Part shown: positions 8,338 to 17,482 of the stretch, piece by piece
Layout of the letters: each line of letters starts with the position of its first letter
Numbering within the stretch: position 1 is the stretch's first letter
Assembly: GCA_963799415.1 (NCBI GenBank)
Contig: CAWCXI010000018.1
Coordinates: 1-64,000, forward strand
From: JAMXLO01 sp963799415
GTDB lineage: Bacteria > Pseudomonadota > Alphaproteobacteria > Acetobacterales > Acetobacteraceae
Direction: 5' to 3'
Length of the DNA stretch: 64,000 nucleotides
Program-made: the position numbers and the translations under genes
The notes under the pieces: model-generated
The model's database searches: none
What the model was told of the DNA's origin: nothing
Seen by the model: only the letters and a program-made list of their open reading frames with translations

Positions 8338-9431
8338 TGTCACAGGCCGCCACCGCCGGCACTGCACCGCGCGTCACCGAAGCACCGGTCCGCAGTCGTC
8401 GCATCAACCGCGCCCTCCTCCGCCCGATCCTCATGCTCGGCGGCATCCTGCTCGTCGCAGTGGCCTCCGGCGCCTATTGGCTCTCCGGCGGCCGCTACGT
8501 CTCGATCGACGATGCGTATGTCCGAGCGGCCAAGGAGACGCTGTCCACCGATGTCTCCGGCATCGTGGCCGCGGTCACGGTGCACGAAGGCCAGCACGTG
8601 AAGAAGGGCGACGTATTGCTGCGGCTCGATCCCCAGCAGTTCCAGATCATGCTGGATTCCGCCAAGGCGAGCCTCAGCGGCGTCGAGTCCAGCGTGGCCG
8701 CGATGAAGCTCGACTATCAGCGCCTGCTGGGTGACGTCGAGGTCAAGCAGTCGCAGGTGCAGTCCGACCAGGCGAACTTCGAGCGCTACTCAAACCTGGT
8801 GAAGTCCGGCGGCGTCACCCGTGCCGACTACGACAACATGCGCTTCCAGCTTGCCGCCAATCAGCGCGCGGTGATGGCGCTGAAGACGATGGCCGAGGTG
8901 CAGCGCGCGAAACTTCTGGGCAATCCCGATGTCGACGTGCGGACCATGCCCGAATACCTCCAGGCCAAGGCGCGTGCTGACGAAGCGCAGCGCGAACTCG
9001 ACCACGCGGTGATCTACGCGCCGTTCGATGGCATCGTGACCCAGGTGGATACCGTGCAGCGAGGCATGTACCTCGCCGCATCCACCGCCGCGTTCGGCAT
9101 CGTTTCCACCGAGGACGTCTGGGTCGAGGCAAATCCGAAGGAGACCGAACTCACCTGGGTAAGGCCCGGCGATCCGGTCGATGTGGTGGTGGATACCTAT
9201 CCCGGCCGCACCTGGAAGTCGGTGGTCGAGAGCATCGCGCCCAATTCAGGTTCGGAATTCTCCGTGCTGCCGGCGCAGAACACCTCGGGCAACTGGGTGA
9301 AGGTGGTGCAGCGTATCCCGGTCCGCATCAAGGTCGAGCGCAAGCCAGGTGATCCCGAGTTACGCGCCGGCATGAGTGTGGAAGCCGACATCGACACCGG
9401 CCACAGCCGTACGCTCGCCGACCTGTTCTAG
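8337..9431 (+). CDS. emrA: EmrA/HlyD-family membrane fusion protein
   Basis: Periplasmic adaptor of a tripartite drug efflux pump, 364 residues. One N-terminal membrane anchor (about residues 29-48) is followed by DDAYVRAAKETLSTDVSG, the first half of the biotinyl-lipoyl domain, a long helical hairpin (about 95-205), the second lipoyl half (YAPFDGIVTQVDTVQRGMY) and a beta-barrel domain. These are classic EmrA features. It links the inner-membrane transporter encoded next to an outer-membrane TolC-type channel, which is not in this window. Start ATG overlaps the marR stop; emrB follows 11 bases after the stop. Confidence 0.92.
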   Translation: MSQAATAGTAPRVTEAPVRSRRINRALLRPILMLGGILLVAVASGAYWLSGGRYVSIDDAYVRAAKETLSTDVSGIVAAVTVHEGQHVKKGDVLLRLDPQQFQIMLDSAKASLSGVESSVAAMKLDYQRLLGDVEVKQSQVQSDQANFERYSNLVKSGGVTRADYDNMRFQLAANQRAVMALKTMAEVQRAKLLGNPDVDVRTMPEYLQAKARADEAQRELDHAVIYAPFDGIVTQVDTVQRGMYLAASTAAFGIVSTEDVWVEANPKETELTWVRPGDPVDVVVDTYPGRTWKSVVESIAPNSGSEFSVLPAQNTSGNWVKVVQRIPVRIKVERKPGDPELRAGMSVEADIDTGHSRTLADLF

Positions 9432-9442
9432 TCCGCACCTCC

Positions 9443-10984
9443 ATGGCTCAAGGCCCGCATGATCAGGTGCCCCATCGCCTGATCATCACTCTTTGCACGG
9501 TCGGCGCGACCTTGATGCAGGCGCTCGACCAGACGATCGCCAACGTGGCGCTGCCCTACATGCAGGGCAGTCTGTCGGCGAGCTTCGACGAGATCACCTG
9601 GGTACTCACCTCCTACATCACCGCCGCGGCGATCATGACTGCGCCGGTAGGCTGGCTGGCCGCGCGGTTCGGCCGCAAATACCTGTTCATCGCCTGCCTG
9701 ACCGGCTTCACCATCACCTCGATGCTGTGCGGCGCGGCGCAGTCCTTGGATCAGATGGTCTTGTTCCGCCTGTTTCAGGGCATGTTCGGCGCCGCTCTGG
9801 TGCCGCTGTCACAGGCCACCATGCTCGACATCTATCCGGTGGAGCAGCGTGGCTCGGCCATGGCGATCTGGGGCGTCGGCGTGATGATCGGCCCGATTCT
9901 GGGGCCCACCCTCGGTGGCTATCTGACCGAGATGTACAACTGGCGCTTCGTCTTCTACATCAATCTGCCGTTCGGCATCCTGGCGACACTGGGGCTGATC
10001 TTCTTCATGCCGCGCTCGCGCCCGAACGACAGCATGCGGTTCGACTGGGTCGGCTTCGCAGCTCTGGGTCTTGGCATCGGCGCCATCCAGATGATGCTGG
10101 ACCGCGGTCAGGACCGGGACTGGTTCACCTCGCGCGAGATCATCGTCGAGGCGGTACTCGGCGGTCTCGGCATCTACCTGTTCGTCGTGCACATGCTGAC
10201 CGCACGACGGCCGTTCATCCCGCCGGCGTTGTTCAAGGACCGCAACTTCGCAGCCGGTGTCGGCATGATGTTCGCCGCCGGCACCATCCTGGTGTCCAGT
10301 TCGTCGCTGATGGCGCCATGGCTGCAGAATCTCGCCAACTATCCGGTCGATACCGCCGGGCTGATCATGGCGCCGCGCGGCATCGGCACGATGATCGCCA
10401 TGGTCCTCGCCGGTCGCGTCGCGACCCGGATCGATGCGCGGTTGGCGATGGGATTCGGCATCTTGTGCGTTGTGTGGTCGGTCTGGGAAATGACCACCTG
10501 GACCCCCGACATCAACGAGTGGCGACTGATCTTCACCATCACCGTCCAGGGGTTCGGGCTGGGCTTCCTGTTCATCCCGCTACAGATGGTCGCGTTCGCC
10601 ACCTTGCCGGTGATGCTGCGCACCGACGGCGCATCGCTGTTCAGCCTGGCACGCAACATCGGAGCGGCCATCGGCGTATCGGTTACCTCGGCGATGCTGG
10701 CGCGCAACACCCAGGTTCTGCACTCCGAGATCGGCGCCTCGGTCAATCCATTCAACCGCGCCCTGCACGATGGCGCGGCGGTCCAGCAGCACCTCGATCC
10801 GGCGACCCACCACGGCGCGGCGATGCTCGATCACATCATCAACCAACAGGCGCAGATCATCGCCTATATCGATGATTACAAGATGATGATTTTCACAACG
10901 CTGCCGGCGCTGCTCCTGCTGTTCCTGATGCGAAAGCCGCGCCAGGCGCCGCGCGCTTCAGAGCCGCATGCGGCGATGGAGTGA
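9443..10984 (+). CDS. emrB: EmrB/QacA-type MFS multidrug transporter (DHA2 family)
   Basis: A 513-residue proton-driven drug exporter of the DHA2 family with about 14 predicted membrane helices. Helix 1 carries LDQTIANVALP (motif D1), the loop after helix 2 has GWLAARFGRKYLF (motif A), and helix 5 has IGPILGPTLGGYL (motif C, the antiporter motif). The cytoplasmic C-terminus ends in a basic, Pro-rich tail. It forms the inner-membrane part of an EmrAB-TolC-like pump with the preceding gene and shares the MarR-controlled operon. Confidence 0.93.
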   Translation: MAQGPHDQVPHRLIITLCTVGATLMQALDQTIANVALPYMQGSLSASFDEITWVLTSYITAAAIMTAPVGWLAARFGRKYLFIACLTGFTITSMLCGAAQSLDQMVLFRLFQGMFGAALVPLSQATMLDIYPVEQRGSAMAIWGVGVMIGPILGPTLGGYLTEMYNWRFVFYINLPFGILATLGLIFFMPRSRPNDSMRFDWVGFAALGLGIGAIQMMLDRGQDRDWFTSREIIVEAVLGGLGIYLFVVHMLTARRPFIPPALFKDRNFAAGVGMMFAAGTILVSSSSLMAPWLQNLANYPVDTAGLIMAPRGIGTMIAMVLAGRVATRIDARLAMGFGILCVVWSVWEMTTWTPDINEWRLIFTITVQGFGLGFLFIPLQMVAFATLPVMLRTDGASLFSLARNIGAAIGVSVTSAMLARNTQVLHSEIGASVNPFNRALHDGAAVQQHLDPATHHGAAMLDHIINQQAQIIAYIDDYKMMIFTTLPALLLLFLMRKPRQAPRASEPHAAME

Positions 10985-11095
10985 GTTCGGCGCTGGTGCG
11001 GCAGGCGCAGCGCATGTGCGCATGACCGGAAGTCATGGTCTGGAAACCGCAGGCTCTGTGTGCCACGGTGAGGCCGAAATCATCGGAGGTGTGCC

Positions 11096-12291
11096 ATGAG
11101 CCAGGCCGAGATCGCCGACAGCAACGTTGCGGCGGACACCGGAGAAAGCTTCGTCGGCCTATGTGCCGACGCTCCAGCGCACGGCAGGGCAGCCGCCGCC
11201 GATCGCGGCGAACGGCGGCCTGTCCTACATGTCGTTCGACCGGGACGGCGATGCGGGAACCGCCGCGGCGCTCGAGGACGCGCTCACCGAGATCGCCGAG
11301 GGCGAGGGCCAGCGCGTCACCGACATGATCGACAACGCGCCGCCGGGGGCCCCGATCAAGACAAAGTGGGGCCTCGGGTTCCGGAAATACGACGAGTGCG
11401 CGGACTACATACGCAGGAACAACGCCATCAAGGCCCCCGAAGGCGGCGTGGCGCTGCCGCTGCCCTATACTGTCTACGAGCGGCCGACCTACTCCGTCGT
11501 CCCGTCCAACGCTGTCTGGCGGGACCCGGCGCGCGCCGACGTGGCGGCGATCCTGCGCAAGAACGAGCAGGACAACCGGCGGCGGGACCTCTGGTTCCCG
11601 CAGGTGATGCGCGACGCGCGGCGCATCGGCGAGTACTACCCGGGCCTCTCGCCCAACAGCCCCGAATGCATGGACCGGCTCGGTGTCTCGCTGGCGCACC
11701 TCGAAGTCCAAGTGCTCGAACTTCTACGATGCGGCGGAGGTGGAGCGCGTGTTCTACCCCGAGATCGAGAAGCTGCTGCTCGAGTTCTTCCCGGACGCGA
11801 CCGATGCGCTGGTCTACAACCACGACGTCTTCGACAAGGACTACGCGGGCGACCGCACGGAAGACCAGGACAACAAGAACCCGGGTGTGAACGCCCGTTA
11901 CGCCACCCTCGTGCACAACGACCTGAACGACAACAGCGGCCGCGTGCGCTGCCGCGAGCTGCTCACCAAGAACCTGCGCAACTTCGGGCGCGAGCAGCAC
12001 TACACGGAGGCAGAGGCCGACGAGAAGATGTCGCGGCGGTTCGTGTCGATCAATCTCGCCAAGCCGATGGAGACGGTCGAGCAGTTTCCCTTCGTCCTCT
12101 GCGCCTGGCCGTCGTTCGCCGACCAGCCGTACATCACCAACTACCGGATCTACGACGACCGCGTCGGCGAGACCACCCGCTTCACCTACCGTCCCGACCA
12201 CGAGTGGTACTGGTTCCCGCAGCAGAAGCCCAACGAGGTCTCGATGCTCAAGTGCTATGACTCGGTGACCGACGGCTCCGTCTCGCGCTAG
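11096..12291 (+). pseudogene. CmcJ/NvfI-like oxidoreductase gene, two frame breaks
   Basis: The gene opens at an ATG with a good GGAGG site and passes through three frames: a shift near 11150 and another near 11710, each equal to one extra base. The C-terminal 190 codons resemble the CmcJ/NvfI family of non-haem iron oxygenase-like proteins: SNFYDAAEVERVFYPEIEKL, ARYATLVHNDLNDNSG (an H-x-D metal pair), then HEWYWFPQQKPNEVSMLK and KCYDS near the end. The N-terminal half is not family-typical and I cannot assign it. Members of this family occur in beta-lactam and fungal terpenoid pathways; no such pathway is visible here. Either a true pseudogene or an indel-damaged sequence; reconstructed length is about 397 residues. 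Confidence 0.6.
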
Positions 12292-12460
12292 TCTTTCCAT
12301 ACCGCCTGTATCGACCCGACCGCGCCCGCCGACGCCCGCATGCCGCAAGAACGTCGTGGTCCGGGCCTTTGTCTTCTTCTAGTGACACTTGACGACCGGA
12401 TGATCGCTGAGGGGACGCCGCTCAATAACCGAATCGTCGAGTGACGTCCTTTTTCTCTCC

Positions 12461-12492
12461 GTCATGCCGGGCGAAGGCCCGGCATCCACGTC
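12461..12492. repeat. REP-like palindrome, CGTCATGCCGG...CCGGCATCCACG family
   Basis: GTCATGCCGGGC, a short centre and GCCCGGCATCCACGTC form an imperfect palindrome. The same core recurs near 7050, 21512 and 57082. It sits in a gap of about 440 bases between the broken CmcJ-like gene and the SnoaL-like gene; apart from the palindrome I see no gene in that gap. Confidence 0.7.
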
Positions 12493-12731
12493 TAGCGGTG
12501 CTCGGCAAAGGCGTGGATGCACGGCCCTTCGCCTGGCTGACCGTTTGACACGGACGCGCCGAACTTGAAGCAGTCATTCCCCATCAACATCCCGCCCGCA
12601 TAGGCGCGCCCGCGCTTCTGCCGTAGATGGGCCCCTGCCGGCGTTTTCAAAAAATCTGAGATCCCCTGTCGGACTGGCAAAGTCTCGGTCGTCCTCGGGG
12701 CATGGATCGGCAATTCATGGAAGCAAGGGCC

Positions 12732-13139
12732 ATGTCGCAACTAACCGCAGAATCCGAGATCAAGGCGCTCATCGAAGCGTGGGCAGACGCCGTCCGGCGG
12801 CATGACCTGCCGGCTATATTGGCACATCACGATAACGATATCGTCATGTTCGACGTGCCGCCGCCGCTGCAATCGCGCGGCCTGGCTGAATACAAGAAAA
12901 CCTGGGATCTGTTCTTCGCCTATCACAAACCCGGACAAGCCTTCGACGTTGAAGCGCTACAAATGTGCGTCGGCGACACCGTCGCCTTTGCGGTTGCCAT
13001 CATGCGTTGCGGGTCGGCGACAGTCAGCGGCCCACCCGTGCCGGACGGCTTCCCGTTTCGGCTGACCATCGGCCTGCGCAAAATCGACGGCGCCTGGCGC
13101 ATCCAGCACGAGCACCATTCGGTGCCGGCGACGGATTAG
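12732..13139 (+). CDS. SnoaL-like / DUF4440-type small protein
   Basis: A 135-residue cytoplasmic protein with the NTF2-like cone fold expected of ketosteroid-isomerase-like enzymes. ALIEAWADAVRRHDLPAILAHH is the typical first helix pair, followed by DIVMFDVPPPLQSRG and the closing strands GLRKIDGAWRIQHEHHSVP. Such proteins act as isomerases, dehydratases or binding proteins and the substrate cannot be read from sequence. I took the ATG at 12732 rather than 12702 because it opens directly onto the conserved region. First of four consecutive small genes on this strand. Confidence 0.75.
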   Translation: MSQLTAESEIKALIEAWADAVRRHDLPAILAHHDNDIVMFDVPPPLQSRGLAEYKKTWDLFFAYHKPGQAFDVEALQMCVGDTVAFAVAIMRCGSATVSGPPVPDGFPFRLTIGLRKIDGAWRIQHEHHSVPATD

Positions 13140-13216
13140 CAGACCCACAGCGGCGATTGCCTGCCGCTGTTTCGAACTCTTGTTTCGACCCCAATCCCCG
13201 GACGAAAGGCAACCGC

Positions 13217-13582
13217 ATGACCACGAACGATACCTACCTCGCCGTATTTCTCGGCAGCAAAACCAGTTCACGCATGAAGGCGTGGATGGCGCTTCCCGAA
13301 GCCGAAAGGCGCGCCAAGGAACAGGAGGGCATGGCCGCCTGGAAAGCCTGGGTCGAAAAGCACCACGCGGCGGTTTCCGCCATGGGCGGCCCGCTCGGCA
13401 AGACGAAGAAGATCACCGAACGCGGCATCGAGGACGTGAGCAACGAGATGGGCGCCTTCATGGTCGTGCGGGCGGAATCGCACGAGGCGGCCGCCAGGCT
13501 GTTCGAGAAGCATCCGCATTTCACGATCTTTCCGGGCGAGTCCGTGGAGGTCATGCCGGTTCTGCCGATACCAGGCGCCTGA
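13217..13582 (+). CDS. YCII-like small protein
   Basis: A 121-residue protein with a dimeric alpha/beta-barrel look: an initial strand (YLAVFLGS), a helix containing GMAAWKAWVEKH, then MGGPLGKTKKI, MGAFMVVRAESHEAAARLFEKHPHFTIFPGESVEVMPVLPIP split over strands and helix. This matches the YCII-related family in layout, although without biochemical prediction. A GAAAGG-type ribosome site precedes the ATG. Genes like this often neighbour ECF sigma factors, but none is present in the window. Confidence 0.68.
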   Translation: MTTNDTYLAVFLGSKTSSRMKAWMALPEAERRAKEQEGMAAWKAWVEKHHAAVSAMGGPLGKTKKITERGIEDVSNEMGAFMVVRAESHEAAARLFEKHPHFTIFPGESVEVMPVLPIPGA

Positions 13583-13626
13583 TCGACGGCCGCGTCCGTT
13601 CCGTCAATTCATAAGGATAAACCAGC

Positions 13627-14070
13627 ATGCCCAACACCGTACGCTTGCACCGCGTTCTGGCGACCAGCCCGGAGAAGGTCTATCGCGCGTTCCTCGAGGC
13701 GGACGCGCTCGCGAAATGGCTGCCGCCCAACGGCTTTGCCTGCACCGTGCATCATCTGGAACCGAAAGTCGGCGGCACGTTCAAAATGTCCTTCCGGAAC
13801 TTCACGACCGGCAAAAGCCACGTGTTCGGCGGCGAATATGTCGAGCTCGTTCCGGGCGAACGCCTGCGCTACACGGACAAATTCGACGATCCCAACCTGC
13901 CCGGCGAGATTCAGGTGACGGTGACGTTGAAGAAAGTATCGGTCGGCACCGAGCTGGATATCGTGCAGGCAGGCCTGCCGGACGTCATTCCCCCCGAGGC
14001 CTGTTATCTCGGTTGGCAGGAATCGCTGCGAAACCTGGCAAGGCTCGTCGAGCCCGAGATCAATCAATAG
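13627..14070 (+). CDS. SRPBCC / AHSA1-type protein
   Basis: A 147-residue START-like (SRPBCC) protein. The N-terminus TVRLHRVLATSPEKVYRAFL and the following ADALAKWLPPNGF are the typical opening of AHSA1-family proteins; GGTFKMSFRNF, EYVELVPGERLRYTDKF and the final GWQESLRNLARLVEPEI also fit. The fold forms a deep hydrophobic pocket and is used in ligand binding, often beside glyoxalase-like and YCII genes as here. AAGGAT precedes the start. Specific ligand unknown. Confidence 0.82.
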   Translation: MPNTVRLHRVLATSPEKVYRAFLEADALAKWLPPNGFACTVHHLEPKVGGTFKMSFRNFTTGKSHVFGGEYVELVPGERLRYTDKFDDPNLPGEIQVTVTLKKVSVGTELDIVQAGLPDVIPPEACYLGWQESLRNLARLVEPEINQ

Positions 14071-14124
14071 CGCATCACGAACGAGCAACCGAGGTATGTC
14101 GTCAAGCCCAGTGAGGGAAGTTCT

Positions 14125-14610
14125 ATGAGCGGAAAAATCGTCACCTGTCTGTGGTTCGATCATGGCGAGGCGCGGAAGGCAGCGGAATTCTACGCGGCCA
14201 CTTTTCCTGACAGCCATGTCGGACAAGCGCTTCAGGCTCCATCCGAATATCCTGGCGGCAAACAGGGTAGCGAGTTGACCGTCGAATTCACTGTACTCGG
14301 CCAGGCCTTTGTCGGTCTCAATGCTGGCGCCGCCTCGTTTGCGCCGAACGAGGCGGTGAGCTTCCAGGTGATGACCGAAGACCAGGCAGAAACCGACCGT
14401 TATTGGAATGCGATCATCGAGAATGGTGGCAGCGAAAGCCAGTGCAGTTGGTGCAAGGACCGTTGGGGCTTTTCCTGGCAGATCGTGCCGCGAGCCTTGA
14501 TCGCCGCGATGAAGGATCCGGACCGCGCCGCTGCGAAGCGGGCGATGGACGCCATGATGACCATGCGCCGGATCGACATCGCCAAGATTGAGGCTGCACG
14601 AGCGGGCTGA
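14125..14610 (+). CDS. VOC-family protein (PhnB / 3-demethylubiquinone methyltransferase-like)
   Basis: A 161-residue vicinal-oxygen-chelate protein. It starts KIVTCLWFDHGEARKAAEFY, the family hallmark, and continues with SELTVEFTVLGQAFVGLNAG, AVSFQVMTEDQAETDRYWNAI and WCKDRWGFSWQIVPRAL. The name 3-demethylubiquinone-9 methyltransferase is traditional but wrong for most members, which have no methyltransferase fold; true function is unknown. Ribosome site GAGGGA upstream. Last of the four-gene run. Confidence 0.85.
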   Translation: MSGKIVTCLWFDHGEARKAAEFYAATFPDSHVGQALQAPSEYPGGKQGSELTVEFTVLGQAFVGLNAGAASFAPNEAVSFQVMTEDQAETDRYWNAIIENGGSESQCSWCKDRWGFSWQIVPRALIAAMKDPDRAAAKRAMDAMMTMRRIDIAKIEAARAG

Positions 14611-14652
14611 CGACCCCGTCGCGGGCAATCGGCCTCCGTCACATGCTGCTGA

Positions 14653-16452
14653 TCATCGTACCGTCACTGCGATGTCATGAAACAGCCGTGCCGGCAGGCC
14701 GCCACCCTGCACCGACTTCATCGGCCGGTTGTCGTCGTTGCCAAGCCAGATGCCGATGATCTCGCCATCGAACCGCCCGATGAACCACGCGTCGCGGTAG
14801 TCCTGCGTCGTGCCGGTCTTGCCGGCAACCAGATGACCCGGCACTGCCGCAGCCCGCCCTGTACCGCGTGTCACCACCGCCGTCATCATGCGCGCCATCA
14901 TCTCCGCAAGATCGGGATCGATGGCGGGCCGCGGTGCAACCTGTAACGCCGCTATGCCGAATGGCACGACACGCTCTCCCCCATTGAAGAACGCGGCATA
15001 GGCCGATGCGAGCTCCAGCAGACCAACCTCGCCGGTGCCGAGTGCCAGCGATGCGTTGTTGGGCAGCTTGTCGGCGATGCCGAGACGCGCCGCCTCGTAC
15101 GCGACCGCACGTGGGCCACCCGCCTCCTGCAGCAGCCGCACGGACGCGGTGTTGATCGACTGCGCCAGTGCCTCCTCCACCGTGATCTCGCCAAGGTATT
15201 GCCGCTCGAAATCGACGGGACTCCAGTTGCCGATGCGGATCGGCGCATCGAGGACTGTGTCGTCCGGGCGCACGCCCTGCTCCAGCGCCGCCAGCCACAC
15301 GAACGGCTTGAACGCCGATCCTGGCTGGCGCCGCGCCAGCACCGCGCGGTCGAACTGGCTTTGCCGATAGTCGCGTCCGCCCACCATCGCACGCACGGCA
15401 CCGGTCGTTATATCCAGCACCACGACCGCTCCTTGCGTGACGCCGGCCGCGACACCCGGACCATCCAGCAGCGCCGTCAGCCGAGCCTCGGCGACCGCCT
15501 GCAGGTGCGCATCCAGCGTCGTCACCAGCCTTGTGTCGACACTCTCCGGTGCCAAAGACTGCGCCTGGTCGGCCACCCAGTCCGCGAACCAGCCGGTGGC
15601 GAGCGGTGGCGCCGGCGGGAACGCAATCTGCACCGCTGCCGCACGCGCCTGCTCAGCGGTGATCGCGCCGGTCTCCGCCATGGCGGTCAGCACCTCCCGG
15701 GCACGCGCGGTTGCGGCGTGTGGATCGGTGCGCGGATTGAACCGCGAGGGCGCACGCGGGAGGCCAGCCAACAACGCCGCCTGCCATAGCGACACATGCC
15801 GCGCCGAAATGCCGAAATACATCCGCGCCGCGGCATCCATGCCCCAGGTGCCGGAGCCGAGATACACACGGTTAAGCCAGATCTCGAGGATCTCGCGCTT
15901 GCTGAACGTGTGCTCCAGCCACAGCGTCAGCAGCAGTTCCTGCACCTTGCGGCGGTAGGTGCGCGCGTTGGTCAGGAACAGGTTCTTGGCGACCTGCTGC
16001 GTGATGGTGGACCCGCCCTGGGTCACGCGGCCACTGGTCAGGTTGACCCACACGGCGCGCGCCAGCCCGATCGGATCGATGCCGGGGTGGTGCCAGAAGC
16101 GCCGGTCCTCCACCGCGACCGCCGCCGCAGGCAGGTAGGGTGGCATGTCGCTCAGCCGCAACGGCTCGCCGACGATATCGCCGAAGGTGGCGAACACACG
16201 GCCGGTGCGATCCTCAAGCGCGAGGCTCGGCCGCCGAGCGGCAGCCAACGCGGAGTCCGGCCGTGGCAGGTCGCGCGCGAACCACAGCAGCATGACGGCA
16301 ATCGCCAGCGCTCCCCAGATGGCGGCGATGATGGCGTAGCCGATGAGCCGAAAGCGCCTGCGACGTGGCACCGACACGGCTCGTCGCAGCGGCGCGCGCG
16401 TTCGCACCGATGGCCGGCGTTCGTTGGGAGCAAGGCGAGGGGCACGCGGCAT
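14653..16452 (-). CDS. Class A penicillin-binding protein (bifunctional glycosyltransferase/transpeptidase)
   Basis: Builds and crosslinks peptidoglycan in the periplasm; 599 residues. Order: basic cytoplasmic tail, membrane anchor (about 36-58), GT51 glycosyltransferase with catalytic EDRRF (115-119) and GGSTITQQ (146-153), then the transpeptidase with SAFK (379-382, acyl-serine), SIN (432-434) and KTGTT (545-549). The order and motifs match PBP1a/1c-like enzymes, though the protein is shorter than PBP1a. I chose the ATG at 16452, opening MPRAPRLAPNE; an upstream start would run through a REP element. Divergent from the 2-hydroxyacid dehydrogenase gene. Confidence 0.93.
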   Translation of the reverse strand: MPRAPRLAPNERRPSVRTRAPLRRAVSVPRRRRFRLIGYAIIAAIWGALAIAVMLLWFARDLPRPDSALAAARRPSLALEDRTGRVFATFGDIVGEPLRLSDMPPYLPAAAVAVEDRRFWHHPGIDPIGLARAVWVNLTSGRVTQGGSTITQQVAKNLFLTNARTYRRKVQELLLTLWLEHTFSKREILEIWLNRVYLGSGTWGMDAAARMYFGISARHVSLWQAALLAGLPRAPSRFNPRTDPHAATARAREVLTAMAETGAITAEQARAAAVQIAFPPAPPLATGWFADWVADQAQSLAPESVDTRLVTTLDAHLQAVAEARLTALLDGPGVAAGVTQGAVVVLDITTGAVRAMVGGRDYRQSQFDRAVLARRQPGSAFKPFVWLAALEQGVRPDDTVLDAPIRIGNWSPVDFERQYLGEITVEEALAQSINTASVRLLQEAGGPRAVAYEAARLGIADKLPNNASLALGTGEVGLLELASAYAAFFNGGERVVPFGIAALQVAPRPAIDPDLAEMMARMMTAVVTRGTGRAAAVPGHLVAGKTGTTQDYRDAWFIGRFDGEIIGIWLGNDDNRPMKSVQGGGLPARLFHDIAVTVR

Positions 16453-16495
16453 TGGTGCGCTACTGATACGGGATTGGTGGCGTGTCGCGAAAGCC

Positions 16496-16528
16496 TGTCG
16501 TTGCGAGGAGCCGGGCGACGACGCAATC
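16496..16528. repeat. REP-like element, diverged TGTC(A/G)TTGCGAGGAG family
   Basis: TGTCGTTGCGAGGAGCCGGG followed by CGACGACGCAATCTC is a diverged copy of the palindrome found intact near 29116, 39147, 42456, 59542 and 62435. It fills most of the short divergent spacer between the penicillin-binding protein and dehydrogenase genes. Confidence 0.65.
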
Positions 16529-16561
16529 TCCATCCGGTAGCGCGCACTGTTGGGGGATGTG

Positions 16562-17482
16562 ATGAAGGGCCTGTTCCTAGATGCTGTGGACGATCTGGCG
16601 GACGTGTTCCGCCGCGTGGTGCGCTCGGACGACCCGCCGGTCACAGTGAACGAACAGCTCGAAGTGCCGCCCGATACGCTGCCCGGACTGCTCGCCGGCT
16701 ACGACTTCATGTTCGACGACCACAGCCAGTTGCCGACCGACACTATGCGGCGCTGCACCGGCCTGAAGCACATCATCTTTCTCGGCACCGGCGCGCGCAG
16801 CTACATGCATCCGGACGAACTGGCCGAGCACGGGATCACCGTGCACATCATCAAGGGCTACGGCGACACGGCGGTGGCCGAGCATACGATCGCGCTGATG
16901 TGGGCAGCGGCGCGCGGGCTCGCGATCATGGATGGCGGCATGCGGCGCGGCGAATGGGTGCGCACCGAGGGCATGGAGCTCACCGGCAAGACGCTCGGTC
17001 TGCTGGGCTATGGCGGGATCGCAGCCGAGGTGGCACGCATTGCGGCGGGTTCCGGCATGCGGGTGATTGCGTGGAACCGGTCGCCCAAGACCGCGCCGGG
17101 CGTCAAGTTCGTCGATCTCGACACGCTGCTGGCGAGCAGCGATGTGCTGTCGGTGCATCTGCTACTGACCGACGAGACGCGCGGCTTCCTCGATGCGGCG
17201 CGTCTGGCGAAGCTGCGGCCGGGTGCGGTGCTGGTGAACACGGCGCGCGGCGCTCTCGTCGACGAGGCAGCGATGATCGCTGCGCTACGATCCGGCCGGT
17301 TGCGGCATGCGGCGCTGGACGTGTTCAACAAGGAGCCGCTGGAGCCGGGTCATGAACTTGCGACCCTGCCCAACGTCACGCTGTCGGCGCACAGCGCGTT
17401 TCGCACGCCCGAGGCGTCGGAGAACCTGATCCGCCGCGCTTTGGACATCGCGAAGGCACTTGCTACCGCTGCATCTGCATGA
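16562..17482 (+). CDS. D-isomer-specific 2-hydroxyacid dehydrogenase family protein
   Basis: A 306-residue NAD(P)-dependent oxidoreductase of the phosphoglycerate dehydrogenase superfamily. The nucleotide-binding loop is GLLGYGGIAAEVA (about 147-159), a variant of GxGxxG. NTARGALVDE supplies the substrate-binding Arg, DVFNKEPLEP the Glu and LSAHSAF the catalytic His. The helix AVAEHTIALMWAAAR before the NAD domain is typical. The ATG at 16562 follows a G-rich ribosome site; a TTG upstream is possible. Its 3' end overlaps the convergent cyoD gene by about 20 bases. Substrate unknown. Confidence 0.88.
   Translation: MKGLFLDAVDDLADVFRRVVRSDDPPVTVNEQLEVPPDTLPGLLAGYDFMFDDHSQLPTDTMRRCTGLKHIIFLGTGARSYMHPDELAEHGITVHIIKGYGDTAVAEHTIALMWAAARGLAIMDGGMRRGEWVRTEGMELTGKTLGLLGYGGIAAEVARIAAGSGMRVIAWNRSPKTAPGVKFVDLDTLLASSDVLSVHLLLTDETRGFLDAARLAKLRPGAVLVNTARGALVDEAAMIAALRSGRLRHAALDVFNKEPLEPGHELATLPNVTLSAHSAFRTPEASENLIRRALDIAKALATAASA

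Noticed and set aside
12492..12740. Minus-strand open frame of 82 codons
   Set aside because: No family match, includes part of a REP element and overlaps the start of the SnoaL-like gene.
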